Shown: positions 53,100 to 61,471 of the stretch, one piece after another
How the letters are laid out: each line of letters opens with the position of its first letter
Position numbering within the stretch: the stretch's first letter is position 1
From: Veillonellaceae bacterium
GTDB taxonomy: Bacteria; Bacillota_C; Negativicutes; UBA1444
NCBI GenBank assembly: GCA_012798135.1
Contig: JAAZNU010000002.1
Location: 62,001 to 126,000 of the forward strand
Reading direction: 5' to 3'
Length of the DNA stretch: 64,000 nt
Notes under the pieces: generated by a model
The model's database searches: none
The model's input: the letters and a program-made list of their open reading frames with translations, nothing else
Told to the model about the DNA's origin: nothing
Made by a program: the position numbers and the translations under genes

Positions 53100-53146
53100 G
53101 GGTTGCCTCCCTCCTAAAGTTTCAACACGCTACGAGATAGAAGGAC

Positions 53147-53161
53147 ATTGTTCGACACAAT
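53147..53161. promoter_or_regulatory. second dyad in the TetR leader
   Basis: ATTGT-TCGAC-ACAAT lies between the TetR promoter and its start codon, about 48 bases before the ATG. Perfect 5-base arms make it a possible secondary operator, but the short arms leave it weak. Confidence 0.3.
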
Positions 53162-53188
53162 AGGACGATGTTTTGAAAAACAAACACA

Positions 53189-53213
53189 CTACAAAACTAT
53201 TATAGTATTTTAG
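53189..53213. promoter_or_regulatory. probable TetR operator over the -10 box
   Basis: A 25-bp imperfect dyad (20 of 24 paired positions match; core ACTATTATAGT) is centred on the -10 box of the minus-strand TetR-operon promoter. Operators in this position block RNA polymerase, and TetR proteins bind dyads of about this size. Confidence 0.6.
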
Positions 53214-53227
53214 TTTTCTTAACGCAA
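53199..53227 (-). promoter_or_regulatory. promoter of the TetR-adaptor-RND operon
   Basis: On the minus strand TTGCGT (53227-53222) and TATAAT (53204-53199) are separated by 17 bases. It lies about 100 bases before the TetR start codon. Confidence 0.65.
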
Positions 53228-53364
53228 TGATTTCCCGAATGGGCATTTTGCCTAAAATTCGGCTGTTCAACAAAAGTGGTTGCGTTCCCGGATATTTTGC
53301 AGCTAAAATATTAGATATCAATAAATTTTGCTGACCAAATATATGAGCAGGATGGGACGGTTGT

Positions 53365-53790
53365 ATGCTCGAAATTTTCGATAGTGTATGTATTTTGCTC
53401 GCTAAAGCGGAACAGAAGCATTTCCAATTCGCCAAAAAAATTCTCGATGAAAAGGGCTTGGGTGTTACCCCCGGTCAGTTGATCGTCTTATATACTTTGT
53501 ACAAGCAAGATGGGGAGTCGATTACGGAACTCGGCAAACGGTGCTTCCTGGACAATTCCACACTGACCGGTTTGATCGACCGGCTGGAGCGCTCACAGCT
53601 GGTTTCGCGCGTACCTGTTCCGGAAGATAGACGGACTTATTCGATCTATCTGACGCCGGCGGCTCACGCCATGCGCGCCGAGCTAACAGAGATCATGGAG
53701 CTGGTGGCCCAAACAATGCTGGCGGGATGCAGCGCAGCCGAAATAAGGACATTCCAGAAGGTTTTGCACAAAATTTTTGTGAACTTATAG
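53365..53790 (+). CDS. MarR-family transcriptional regulator
   Basis: This 141-residue protein is a MarR-type winged helix (about 30-110). The recognition helix region reads FLDNSTLTGLIDRLERSQLVSR, shown here as FLDNSTLTGLID followed by RLERSQLVSR, and the wing holds VPEDRRTYSIYLT with the usual D-x-R motif. It is divergent from the TetR operon and may control itself, the RND operon or the sigma-54 activator gene 74 bases downstream. A TTAGATATCAA near-palindrome at 53311-53321 in its leader is a possible self-binding site. Confidence 0.9.
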   Translation: MLEIFDSVCILLAKAEQKHFQFAKKILDEKGLGVTPGQLIVLYTLYKQDGESITELGKRCFLDNSTLTGLIDRLERSQLVSRVPVPEDRRTYSIYLTPAAHAMRAELTEIMELVAQTMLAGCSAAEIRTFQKVLHKIFVNL

Positions 53791-53864
53791 TTTGCTCTGA
53801 TGCTGTACGTTGGCCCCTTTGCCGCCGTGGTTCGTCAATAGCGATAGCGTGGGAGGTCGTTGCG

Positions 53865-55631
53865 ATGAGACAGGCCCTGATTAAGTTGCTTGACAATGTA
53901 TGTGAAAAGATGAACATCGGTTTGATACTGGTCGCGGCAGACGGCGCCATTTTATTTCTGAATCAGGCCTTAAGCGCCATGCTGAGCATGGGGCCTAAAG
54001 CGTCGCTGAACGGACAGAGCATTGAGTCGCCGGAATGTGCGGTTTTACTGCAATTGGTGCAGGCCGCTCGCCACAGAACGCTTTATGTCAATGGGGAAGC
54101 AAAAAATATCCTTCGGAGTGAATTCGTTTTTCCCTTATTGGGCGATGGCGAAACGGGCGATTATGCATTGGTCGTACAAGATGTCACCGAACAGGAAGAG
54201 TTGCGGCAAGGATTGCATGAAACCGCTCTCTACCGGAGTATTTTGGAGCAAATTCTGGAAAATGCTTATGAGGGAGTCGTTGTAACTGACGCCGACGGTA
54301 AGATCATGATGCTCAATAACGCTTATGCCAATTATCTCGAAATCAATCGTCAAGATGCGATCGGTCAACACGTGACCAAGGTTATCGACAATACACGGGT
54401 GCACACTGTGGTTGAGACGGGCATCCCCGAGTTTGGCAAGCTTCAGAAAATTGGTTCTCATAAAGCCGTGGTCACCCGGTTGCCGATACGTTTCCAGGAT
54501 AAAGTGATCGCCGGAGTGGGCATTGTCCATTATCGTGAATTGAAGGACATGAAAGAGCTTCTGGATAAGCTGAGTTCTCTGGAAAACGAACTGGCGCAAA
54601 TCAAGGAGGAGTATGGAAAAAGCCGCGTCACAAGATATTCGATTCAAAATATAATCGGTTGCAGTAGGCCGATTTTGGCATTGAAGGAACAAATCAGAAA
54701 AGCGGCGGCATCGACCTCGACGGTATTGATATTGGGCGAGAACGGAACCGGCAAGGAACTGGTCGCCCAGGCAATCCACAGTCTTAGCGCCCGTAGCGCC
54801 AAGCCGTTTGTGCGCATTAACTGCGCGGCGATCCCGGAAGAGATTTTGGAATCGGAATTGTTTGGCTATGTCGGCGGCGCGTTTACCGGCAGTAATCGCG
54901 CCGGAAAGCAAGGGAAAATCGAAATGGCCGACGGAGGAACGTTGTTTCTTGACGAAATCGGCGACATGTCCTTCCACATGCAGGCAAAACTGTTGCGGTT
55001 TCTGCAGGAAAAGGAAATCGAACGTTTGGGCGAAAATAAGGTCCGGACGGTAGATGTGAGAGTTTTGGCCGCGACCAATCAAAACTTGCCGGAGCGGATC
55101 AAAAAGAACCAATTTCGGGAAGATTTATATTATCGTCTCCAGGTCGTCCAACTGGATGTGCCGCCCTTGCGTAAAAGATTGGACGATATTGACGTGCTGG
55201 TCCAGTATTTCATGGAAAAGTTCAACCGAGTTTTTGGCAAAAAGGTTAAGCAAATTCAACCGGCGGTGCTGGAGTTTTTTCGGCAATACCCCTGGCCCGG
55301 CAATGTTCGGCAACTGGAGAATGTGATGGAGCGGGCCTTCAATATGGTGGAGACGGAAGAAATTCAGGTTGAGCATTTGCCTGCCTATTTGCTGGAAGTG
55401 CCGCCGCAGCCAGAGATTGCATCTTCCGGAGCAAGGGAAGACTTAATGCCGGGGCGGCTCCATCGGAATGCTGGCGACGTCAGTTTGTCTGATGCGAAAG
55501 AATTGCTGGAACGTCGAAAAATTGAAGAGATCCTGTTAAACACGCATGGAAATAAAACCCAGGCGGCGCGGTTGCTGGGAATTACCCGCATGACTTTGTA
55601 TCAGAAACTGAAAAAATACGGACTTGAATAA
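53865..55631 (+). CDS. PAS-domain sigma-54-dependent activator
   Basis: This 588-residue regulator has an N-terminal PAS-like region (about 10-115), a second PAS domain (about 120-240), a coiled linker, an AAA+ sigma-54 interaction domain (about 260-490; Walker A GENGTGKE, LFLDEIGD) and a Fis-type helix-turn-helix (NKTQAARLLGITRMTLYQK). The sigma-54 contact loop reads GAFTGS rather than GAFTGA. There is no receiver domain, so it responds to a ligand or redox state through PAS. A sigma-54-type promoter lies about 210 bases after its stop and drives the acyl-CoA operon, its likely target. The ATG at 53865 follows GGGAGG. Confidence 0.93.
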   Translation: MRQALIKLLDNVCEKMNIGLILVAADGAILFLNQALSAMLSMGPKASLNGQSIESPECAVLLQLVQAARHRTLYVNGEAKNILRSEFVFPLLGDGETGDYALVVQDVTEQEELRQGLHETALYRSILEQILENAYEGVVVTDADGKIMMLNNAYANYLEINRQDAIGQHVTKVIDNTRVHTVVETGIPEFGKLQKIGSHKAVVTRLPIRFQDKVIAGVGIVHYRELKDMKELLDKLSSLENELAQIKEEYGKSRVTRYSIQNIIGCSRPILALKEQIRKAAASTSTVLILGENGTGKELVAQAIHSLSARSAKPFVRINCAAIPEEILESELFGYVGGAFTGSNRAGKQGKIEMADGGTLFLDEIGDMSFHMQAKLLRFLQEKEIERLGENKVRTVDVRVLAATNQNLPERIKKNQFREDLYYRLQVVQLDVPPLRKRLDDIDVLVQYFMEKFNRVFGKKVKQIQPAVLEFFRQYPWPGNVRQLENVMERAFNMVETEEIQVEHLPAYLLEVPPQPEIASSGAREDLMPGRLHRNAGDVSLSDAKELLERRKIEEILLNTHGNKTQAARLLGITRMTLYQKLKKYGLE

Positions 55632-55692
55632 ATTCTGCTGTCGCGAACTTGCTAGCCATTTCAGGGGTCACACCAACTTTTTGCTTGTATAG

Positions 55693-55721
55693 TTGTAAAG
55701 TGTAAAGATTGCATTTTACAA
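55693..55721. promoter_or_regulatory. dyad/direct-repeat cluster upstream of the acyl-CoA operon
   Basis: TTGTAAA (55693-55699) and TTTACAA (55715-55721) are inverted; a second TGTAAA (55701-55706) also pairs with TTTACA (55715-55720). The group lies about 125-150 bases before the sigma-54 promoter, where an enhancer for the PAS-type activator is expected. Confidence 0.5.
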
Positions 55722-55781
55722 TAGTGTAAGCAAATAAATACACTGAATTTTTCAAAATAATCGTCGGCGCTATAAGGGCAT

Positions 55782-55826
55782 AAGCTCTCACAATCCTTAT
55801 TATATGAGGATTGTGAGAGCTTTTTT
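55782..55826 (+). terminator. strong terminator after the sigma-54 activator gene
   Basis: A perfect 16-bp stem (arms 55782-55797 and 55807-55822) is followed by a T run. It lies 150 bases after the stop codon and just before the sigma-54 promoter of the next operon. Confidence 0.92.
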
Positions 55827-55842
55827 ATTCGTTTGAATGCGT

Positions 55843-55858
55843 TGGCATAATTCGTGCA
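55843..55858 (+). promoter_or_regulatory. sigma-54-type promoter of the acyl-CoA operon
   Basis: TGGCAT-AATTC-GTGCA matches TGGCACN5TTGCW at all but two positions and keeps the essential GG and GC with 10 bases between them. It is about 120 bases before the first acyl-CoA dehydrogenase gene. Confidence 0.8.
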
Positions 55859-55980
55859 ATAACCATTAGGCGGTTATACGAGTGACTTGAACCAAACAGT
55901 ATTTATGCCCAGGGAGTCTTGGACGCTGTAATGTGATATTTTTCACGAAAAAATAATTCGATGCAGAAGGGAAGAATGAC

Positions 55981-57117
55981 ATGGCAATTCTTACGACCGA
56001 TCAGGAAGACTTACGCAAACTGGTTGCCGCTTTTGCCCAGAAAGAGATTGCCCCCAAAGCCGCCTATTATGACCGCACGGAAGAGTTTCCGCATGAAAAT
56101 CTCAGCAAGATGGCAAAATTGGGTTTGCTGGGACTGCCGATTCCGGAGCAGTATGGCGGAGCGGCAGTGGACACGGTGAGCTACGTGGCGGCGATTGAAG
56201 AGATTTCGAAAGCCTGTGCATCGACCGGCGCGATCATGGCGGTTCATACTTCGGCTGGAATTATGCCGATTTATCTATTTGGTTCGGCGGAACAACAGCA
56301 AAAGTATATTCCGGATTTGGCCAGCGGCCAAAAAATCGGCGCATTTGCCCTGACTGAACCGGGCGCAGGCTCAGACGCCTCGCGGGTGATGACGACCGCG
56401 GAAGCTGCTGGCGACAGCTATGTGCTTAACGGCAGCAAATGCTTTATCACCAATGGCGGGCAGGCGGATACGTATTCGATATTCGCCACGGTTGATAAAA
56501 GCAAAGGGGTCAAGGGGATTACCGGATTTATTGTCGAGGCCGGAACTCCCGGGTTCACCATCGGCAAAAAAGAAGAGAAAATGGGAATTCGCGCTTCCTC
56601 TACCACAGAATTGATTTTTCAAAATTGCCGAATTCCGAAAGAGAATTTACTGGGTAAAGTCGGTGAGGGATTCAAGATTGCCATGGTGGTACTGGATGGT
56701 GCCCGGATCGGCATCGGCGCCCAAGCGGTGGGGATTGCCCAGGCTGCGTATGAAGAAGCGCTGCAGTATGCCAAAGTGCGGGAACAGTTTGGCAAACCGA
56801 TTGCAGCCCAGCAAGCGGTCGGCTTCATGCTGGCGGATATGGCCATTCAAATTGAAGCGGCCCGGCACTTGGTCTATCATGCCGCCGCTTTGAAAGATGC
56901 CAGACGTGCTTACGGCAAGGAAGCGGCCATGGCCAAAACTTTTGCGTCGGATATCGCGGTGAAAGTCGCGTTGGATGCCATCCAGATTATGGGCGGCTAT
57001 GGCTATTCCCGCGAATATCCGGTGGAACGGCTACTGCGGGATGCAAAAATTACCCAAATTTATGAAGGGACCAACCAAATTCAGCGCGTGGTGATTGCGG
57101 GCCATATTTTAAAATGA
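55981..57117 (+). CDS. short-chain acyl-CoA dehydrogenase (butyryl-CoA dehydrogenase-like)
   Basis: This 378-residue flavoprotein interconverts butyryl-CoA and crotonyl-CoA or a close relative. It has the three-domain acyl-CoA dehydrogenase layout: N-terminal helices (1-120), a beta domain with ALTEPGAGSDAS and CFITNGG, and C-terminal helices (about 225-378). The catalytic glutamate is present in IYEGTNQIQ, near residue 364. It closely resembles clostridial Bcd proteins in length. It needs an electron-transfer flavoprotein, and etfBA lie 6.6 kb downstream. It is the first gene of the sigma-54-promoted operon. Confidence 0.93.
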   Translation: MAILTTDQEDLRKLVAAFAQKEIAPKAAYYDRTEEFPHENLSKMAKLGLLGLPIPEQYGGAAVDTVSYVAAIEEISKACASTGAIMAVHTSAGIMPIYLFGSAEQQQKYIPDLASGQKIGAFALTEPGAGSDASRVMTTAEAAGDSYVLNGSKCFITNGGQADTYSIFATVDKSKGVKGITGFIVEAGTPGFTIGKKEEKMGIRASSTTELIFQNCRIPKENLLGKVGEGFKIAMVVLDGARIGIGAQAVGIAQAAYEEALQYAKVREQFGKPIAAQQAVGFMLADMAIQIEAARHLVYHAAALKDARRAYGKEAAMAKTFASDIAVKVALDAIQIMGGYGYSREYPVERLLRDAKITQIYEGTNQIQRVVIAGHILK

Positions 57118-57145
57118 CATAAACAAGCAAGGGAGGAAAGTACAA

Positions 57146-57589
57146 ATGCCAGTTCACACACCTTTCGTAGTCGAACGGCCCTACAACGAAGTGGAGGTGG
57201 GGGAAAGCGCTTCGATCAGCAAAATGATCAGCGAGGCGGACATCGTCAATTATGCCGGAATCATTGGCGATTTCAACCCGGTGCATGTCAATCCGGAATA
57301 TGCGAAGACCACCATGTTCGGAGAACGGATCGCACATGGCATGCTGACAGCATCGTTTATTTCCACGTTGGTCGGCTGCTGCCTTCCCGGAATCAATGCT
57401 TTGTATTTGTCGCAAGAAGTGAAATTTGTAAAACCGGTCAAAATTGGCGACACGATTACAGCTTATGCGGAAGTCATTGAGAAAATTGACGCGAAACAGC
57501 GACTGATTTTGAAGACCGTCATTACCAATCAACGCCAGGAAGTTGTGGTCGATGGGAAAGCTGTCGTCATGATTATGAAAAAACCATAG
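57146..57589 (+). CDS. MaoC-like (R)-specific enoyl-CoA hydratase
   Basis: This 147-residue hot-dog-fold protein matches PhaJ-type (R)-specific hydratases, which convert crotonyl-CoA to (R)-3-hydroxybutyryl-CoA and back. The catalytic Asp and His are in the signature GDFNPVHVNPEYAK, followed by RIAHGMLTASFIS. GGGAGGAAAG precedes the ATG. It lies between the acyl-CoA dehydrogenase and CoA-transferase genes and complements the crotonase at 59198, which should make the (S)-isomer. Confidence 0.9.
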   Translation: MPVHTPFVVERPYNEVEVGESASISKMISEADIVNYAGIIGDFNPVHVNPEYAKTTMFGERIAHGMLTASFISTLVGCCLPGINALYLSQEVKFVKPVKIGDTITAYAEVIEKIDAKQRLILKTVITNQRQEVVVDGKAVVMIMKKP

Positions 57590-57605
57590 GAAGGGGAAGA
57601 GCATA

Positions 57606-59177
57606 TTGAGCAAGGTTTGTACCGCGGCGGATGCCGTCAAGTTGATCAAAGACGGAGATACCGTGTCGGTAGCCGGATTTGTAGGTTTGGCTAACCCCGA
57701 GGAAGTACTCGCTGAAATCGAAAATCAGTTTGTGGAAACCGGGCATCCCCAGCAATTATTTTTGGCGTATGCGGCCGGCCAGGGCGATGGCAAGGATAAG
57801 TCCCTGAATCATTTCGGCAGGGAAGGGCTGGTCCGGCGGATCGTCGGCGGGCACTATAATCTGGCGCCTAAATTGGGGAAACTCATCATAGGCAACAAGG
57901 TGGAAGCGTACAATTTCCCACAGGGCGTCATCATGCACCTGTTCCGTAATATCGCAGCAGGAAAGCCCGGACTGTGCACACATGTCGGCCTGAAAACCTT
58001 CGTGGACCCGCGGATGGAGGGTGGCAAGCTGAACGAAGTCACGAAAGAGGACTTGGTGGAAGTGGTTCAGCTGGGTGGACGGGAGCAACTGTTCTATAAG
58101 TCGTTTCCCATCCATGTGGCAATCATTCGTGCCACAACTGCCGATGAAAAAGGCAACCTCAGCATGGAAAAGGAAGGTGTGCTTGTCGAAACGGTGAATA
58201 TTGCCCAGGCGGCCAAGAATTCCGGCGGCATCGTAATCGCCCAAGTGGAACGGTTGGTTGAATTTGGCGCCATCAATCCGCAAGATGTAATTGTTCCAGG
58301 AATTTACGTGGATCATGTTGTGGTGGCTCAACCGGAAAATCACTGGCAGAACAACGCGACTGTTTATAACCCCGGTGTGTCCGGCGAATACCGGGTGCCG
58401 ATGAGCAGCGTGGCGCCAATGGAGCTCGACGAACGAAAGGTGATTGCCCGGCGTGCGGCCATGGAACTGGTCGACGGCGCGATCGTCAATCTGGGAATCG
58501 GTATGCCGGACGGAGTGGCGGTTGTTGCCAACGAAGAGGAAATTGGCGACCGGATTACGTTGACGGTGGAGGCGGGTCCGATTGGCGGGGTGCCGACCGG
58601 GGGCAGCGATTTTGGCGCGGCGGTCAATCCCGAGTGCATTTTGCCGCAACCCTTGCAGTTCGACTTTTATGACGGCGGCGGCTTGGACGTGACGTTCCTG
58701 GGACTGGCGCAAGCCGACACCCAGGGCAATATCAATGTCAGCAAATTTGGGACTAGAATCGCTGGTTGCGGCGGCTTCATCAACATTTCCCAAAATGCGA
58801 AGAAAGCGGTGTTCTGCGGTACCTTGACCGCCGGCGGTTTGGAAATTGCCCTTGAGAACGGCGCCTTGCGGATTATCAAGGAAGGGAAGAATAAAAAATT
58901 TATTCCGGCGGTGCAGCAGGTGACGTTCAGCGGCGACTACGCCAAGTCAAACGGACAGCCGGTCCTTTATATTACGGAACGGGCGGTGTTTGAACTGAAG
59001 CCGGCCGGGGTCACCCTGACGGAGATTGCGCCGGGGGTTGATCTCCAGAAAGACGTTCTGGCGCAAATTGACTTTCCGGTGCAAGTCGCCAGTGATCTGA
59101 AACTCATGGATGAACGTATTTTCAAACCGGAGTCGATGGGGTTGAAACGTGATCTCGTAACGGCCCATAAACAATAA
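57606..59177 (+). CDS. acyl-CoA:acetate/propionate CoA-transferase (fused alpha-beta, family I)
   Basis: This 523-residue enzyme carries both halves of a family I CoA-transferase in one chain (about 1-250 and 270-515). The first half has the SVAGFVGLANPEEVL start; the second has NLGIGMPDGVA and the catalytic glutamate in TVEAGPIGG. It moves CoA between acyl-CoA and a free acid such as acetate, butyrate or 3-hydroxybutyrate. The TTG start at 57606 follows AGGGGAAG. Within this operon it would activate the imported acid using acetyl-CoA or butyryl-CoA. Confidence 0.92.
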   Translation: MSKVCTAADAVKLIKDGDTVSVAGFVGLANPEEVLAEIENQFVETGHPQQLFLAYAAGQGDGKDKSLNHFGREGLVRRIVGGHYNLAPKLGKLIIGNKVEAYNFPQGVIMHLFRNIAAGKPGLCTHVGLKTFVDPRMEGGKLNEVTKEDLVEVVQLGGREQLFYKSFPIHVAIIRATTADEKGNLSMEKEGVLVETVNIAQAAKNSGGIVIAQVERLVEFGAINPQDVIVPGIYVDHVVVAQPENHWQNNATVYNPGVSGEYRVPMSSVAPMELDERKVIARRAAMELVDGAIVNLGIGMPDGVAVVANEEEIGDRITLTVEAGPIGGVPTGGSDFGAAVNPECILPQPLQFDFYDGGGLDVTFLGLAQADTQGNINVSKFGTRIAGCGGFINISQNAKKAVFCGTLTAGGLEIALENGALRIIKEGKNKKFIPAVQQVTFSGDYAKSNGQPVLYITERAVFELKPAGVTLTEIAPGVDLQKDVLAQIDFPVQVASDLKLMDERIFKPESMGLKRDLVTAHKQ

Positions 59178-59197
59178 AAATACAAGGAGGAGTCATC

Positions 59198-59983
59198 ATG
59201 TACACGTATGAAAACCTGCTGGTCAGTCTCGAGAACAGAATCGCCACGGTTACCATCAATCGTCCGAAGGTTCTCAATGCACTGAACAAAGACACTTTGT
59301 TGGAAATCAAGGCGGCTTTCACTGCATTAGGCAGCGACCCGGCGGTCAAGGTCATCATCCTGACCGGGGCAGGTGAAAAAGCCTTTGTCGCCGGCGCGGA
59401 TATTGCATTCATGCAGCCGCTGAATGCCATGGAGGGCTTTGAATTCGGTCGGCTGGGCCAAGAAGCCTTTATGGCGATCGAAGGTTGTCCCAAACCGGTT
59501 ATCGCCGCGATTAACGGCTTTGCTCTTGGTGGGGGCGAAGAAATTTGCATGGCCTGCGACCTGCGTATTGCCGCGGAAACGGCCAAGTTTGGGCAACCGG
59601 AAATTAATCTCGGGATTATTCCGGGATTTGCCGGGACCCAGCGTCTGACCCGTCTGGTTGGAAAAACCGCTGCGAAATATGTGGTTTACACCGGTGATAT
59701 GTTCGGTGCTGATGAAGCGTATCGTCTGGGTCTGGTCAATAAAGTCGTTCCCTTGGCCGACCTGATGGCCGAAGCCAAAACCGTAGCCGCCAAGATCGCC
59801 GGCAAAGGCGCCTTGGCGCTTAAAGTCGCCAAATCGGCGATTGATGTCGGCGTTGAAACTGACTTCAATACCGGCAGCATTCACGAAGCTGAGTTGTTCG
59901 GCCTTTGCTTTGCGACCGCCGATCAGAAGGAAGGCATGAAAGCGTTCCTGGAAAAACGCAAAGCGGAATTCATCGACAAATAA
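59198..59983 (+). CDS. enoyl-CoA hydratase / crotonase
   Basis: This 261-residue protein is a crotonase-fold hydratase that turns crotonyl-CoA into (S)-3-hydroxybutyryl-CoA. The oxyanion-hole loop AFVAGADIAFM and both catalytic glutamates, in GGGEEICMACD and PEINLGIIPGFAG, are present, as in short-chain enoyl-CoA hydratases. AAGGAGG precedes the ATG. No 3-hydroxyacyl-CoA dehydrogenase or thiolase accompanies it here. Confidence 0.92.
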   Translation: MYTYENLLVSLENRIATVTINRPKVLNALNKDTLLEIKAAFTALGSDPAVKVIILTGAGEKAFVAGADIAFMQPLNAMEGFEFGRLGQEAFMAIEGCPKPVIAAINGFALGGGEEICMACDLRIAAETAKFGQPEINLGIIPGFAGTQRLTRLVGKTAAKYVVYTGDMFGADEAYRLGLVNKVVPLADLMAEAKTVAAKIAGKGALALKVAKSAIDVGVETDFNTGSIHEAELFGLCFATADQKEGMKAFLEKRKAEFIDK

Positions 59984-59992
59984 TATCCAATA

Positions 59993-60018
59993 CGGTGGGC
60001 GCCGTAAGGCGCCCACCG
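59993..60018. other. GC-rich intercistronic hairpin
   Basis: A perfect 11-bp stem (CGGTGGGCGCC with GGCGCCCACCG, GTAA loop) sits between the crotonase and GntP genes with no T run after it. It may stabilise the upstream mRNA rather than end transcription. Confidence 0.6.
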
Positions 60019-60074
60019 ATTTCGGCGACAGCTAATATTAGCCGTAATTCAAAATCTAATAGGGAGCGTGTTGT

Positions 60075-61373
60075 ATGTACGACGTATTATTGGTGCCGCT
60101 AGCCCTGGTTTTGTTCGGTGTACTCGCCTTCAAACGATGGAGTGCGATTATCATTGGCCCGCTGATTTCCCTATTGCTGGTTGTGGCGGCGGATATGCCT
60201 GTTTTCAAGTCGATGCTGGGTCCCTATATGGCCGGCAGCGCCGCCTATGTCAAAAACTTTTTTCTGGTATTCATGGTGGGCGCCTTATTTGGTTCCATTT
60301 ACGAAGAAACACGGGCGGCGGAATCCATTGCTCGTGCCATGAGTAAAGTGACTAAAGGCAAATTTACGGCGCCGTTAATTATGGTGATTACAGGCATTCT
60401 TACGTTTGGCGGGATCAGTGGGTTCGTGGTATTTTTTGCAATTTATCCTATTGCCCAGGAATTATTCAAAACAGCCAATATTACCCGACGTTTGATGCCG
60501 GCCGCTATTTCTGCGGGGTGCTGGACGTGGTCGATGTCCAGTCCCGGTACGCCGGCGATCCAAAATATTATTCCGATGCGGGCGTTGGGAACTTCGTCCA
60601 TGGCGGCGCCGGTGACCGGCGCGATTGGCGGTATTGCCGAATTCATTATGATCTTTTTGTGGCTGGAATGGCGCGCCCGGAAAATTTCCGCGTCAGGTGA
60701 AGGGTTTATACCGCAGGCAGGGTATGATATGAACGCGCATTCGGGACATGAGGCCGAACTGCCGAATCCTTGGGTTTCGATGATTCCGCCGGTTGTTATA
60801 CTGATTGCTTTCAATGTATTCAGTATGCCGGTGGAAGGTGCCGTGTTACTGGGAACCCTTTTGGCAATCGCCCTACTATGGAAGCATGCCAAAGGCGGGA
60901 TTCCGACCTGGGTCAACATCTTGAACAAAGGCGGCGTCAATTCTTGCACGGCGATTCTGAATACCGCCCTGGTAGTCGGATTTGCCAGTATCGTGCGTGA
61001 GACTGCCGGCTTCAAAGCCATAATCAGCGGGCTGTTGAATTTGGATCTGCCGCCGCTGGTATTTGTGGCGATTACCGTGGCGATTGCGGCGGGCGCGGCC
61101 GGATCGGCCTCCGGCGGTATGGGCGTGGCGTTTGATGCGCTGAAGGAAACGTACATCGGTCTTGGCGTCAATCTTCAGCATGTTCACCGTATTGCGGCCA
61201 TTGCATCCGGCACTCTGGACACTTTGCCGCATCAAGGGGCGCAGATTACGCTGCTGAACATTTGCGGCCAGACGCATCGGGAAGCTTACTGGGATATTGC
61301 GGTTACCCAAATAATAGTTCCCTTTTTGGCGTTGGTGATCGTTATTCCCCTCATGCAGATGGGAATGATGTAA
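60075..61373 (+). CDS. GntP-family permease
   Basis: This 432-residue inner-membrane protein has about twelve helices and belongs to the GntP family of carboxylate:H+ symporters. Family-type stretches include GGISGFVVFFAIYPIAQ, the SMSSPGTPAIQN segment, AAGAAGSASGGMGVAF, and the ASGTLDTLPHQGAQ loop. Members take up gluconate or related hydroxyacids, and some are annotated as D-beta-hydroxybutyrate permeases. The context of CoA-transferase and hydratases favours a C4 acid such as 3-hydroxybutyrate or crotonate. AGGGAGCG precedes the ATG. Confidence 0.85.
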   Translation: MYDVLLVPLALVLFGVLAFKRWSAIIIGPLISLLLVVAADMPVFKSMLGPYMAGSAAYVKNFFLVFMVGALFGSIYEETRAAESIARAMSKVTKGKFTAPLIMVITGILTFGGISGFVVFFAIYPIAQELFKTANITRRLMPAAISAGCWTWSMSSPGTPAIQNIIPMRALGTSSMAAPVTGAIGGIAEFIMIFLWLEWRARKISASGEGFIPQAGYDMNAHSGHEAELPNPWVSMIPPVVILIAFNVFSMPVEGAVLLGTLLAIALLWKHAKGGIPTWVNILNKGGVNSCTAILNTALVVGFASIVRETAGFKAIISGLLNLDLPPLVFVAITVAIAAGAAGSASGGMGVAFDALKETYIGLGVNLQHVHRIAAIASGTLDTLPHQGAQITLLNICGQTHREAYWDIAVTQIIVPFLALVIVIPLMQMGMM

Positions 61374-61400
61374 AGGACGCGAAAAGCTAACCTGTTGTAA

Positions 61401-61421
61401 GAACAAGGGTTCCTTGTTTTT
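61401..61421 (+). terminator. weak terminator after the GntP gene
   Basis: A 7-bp stem (AACAAGG with CCTTGTT, 3-base loop) runs into five T. It may partly separate the acyl-CoA operon from the dehydrogenase-ETF group. Confidence 0.5.
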
Positions 61422-61471
61422 GCATACAATGATCGCAAAGACGATCAATAAAAAAAACGGAGGCGAACGAG

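Noticed and set aside
59993..60018. Hairpin as a transcription terminator between crotonase and GntP genes
   Set aside because: No T run follows on either strand, so it is listed as a structural hairpin only.
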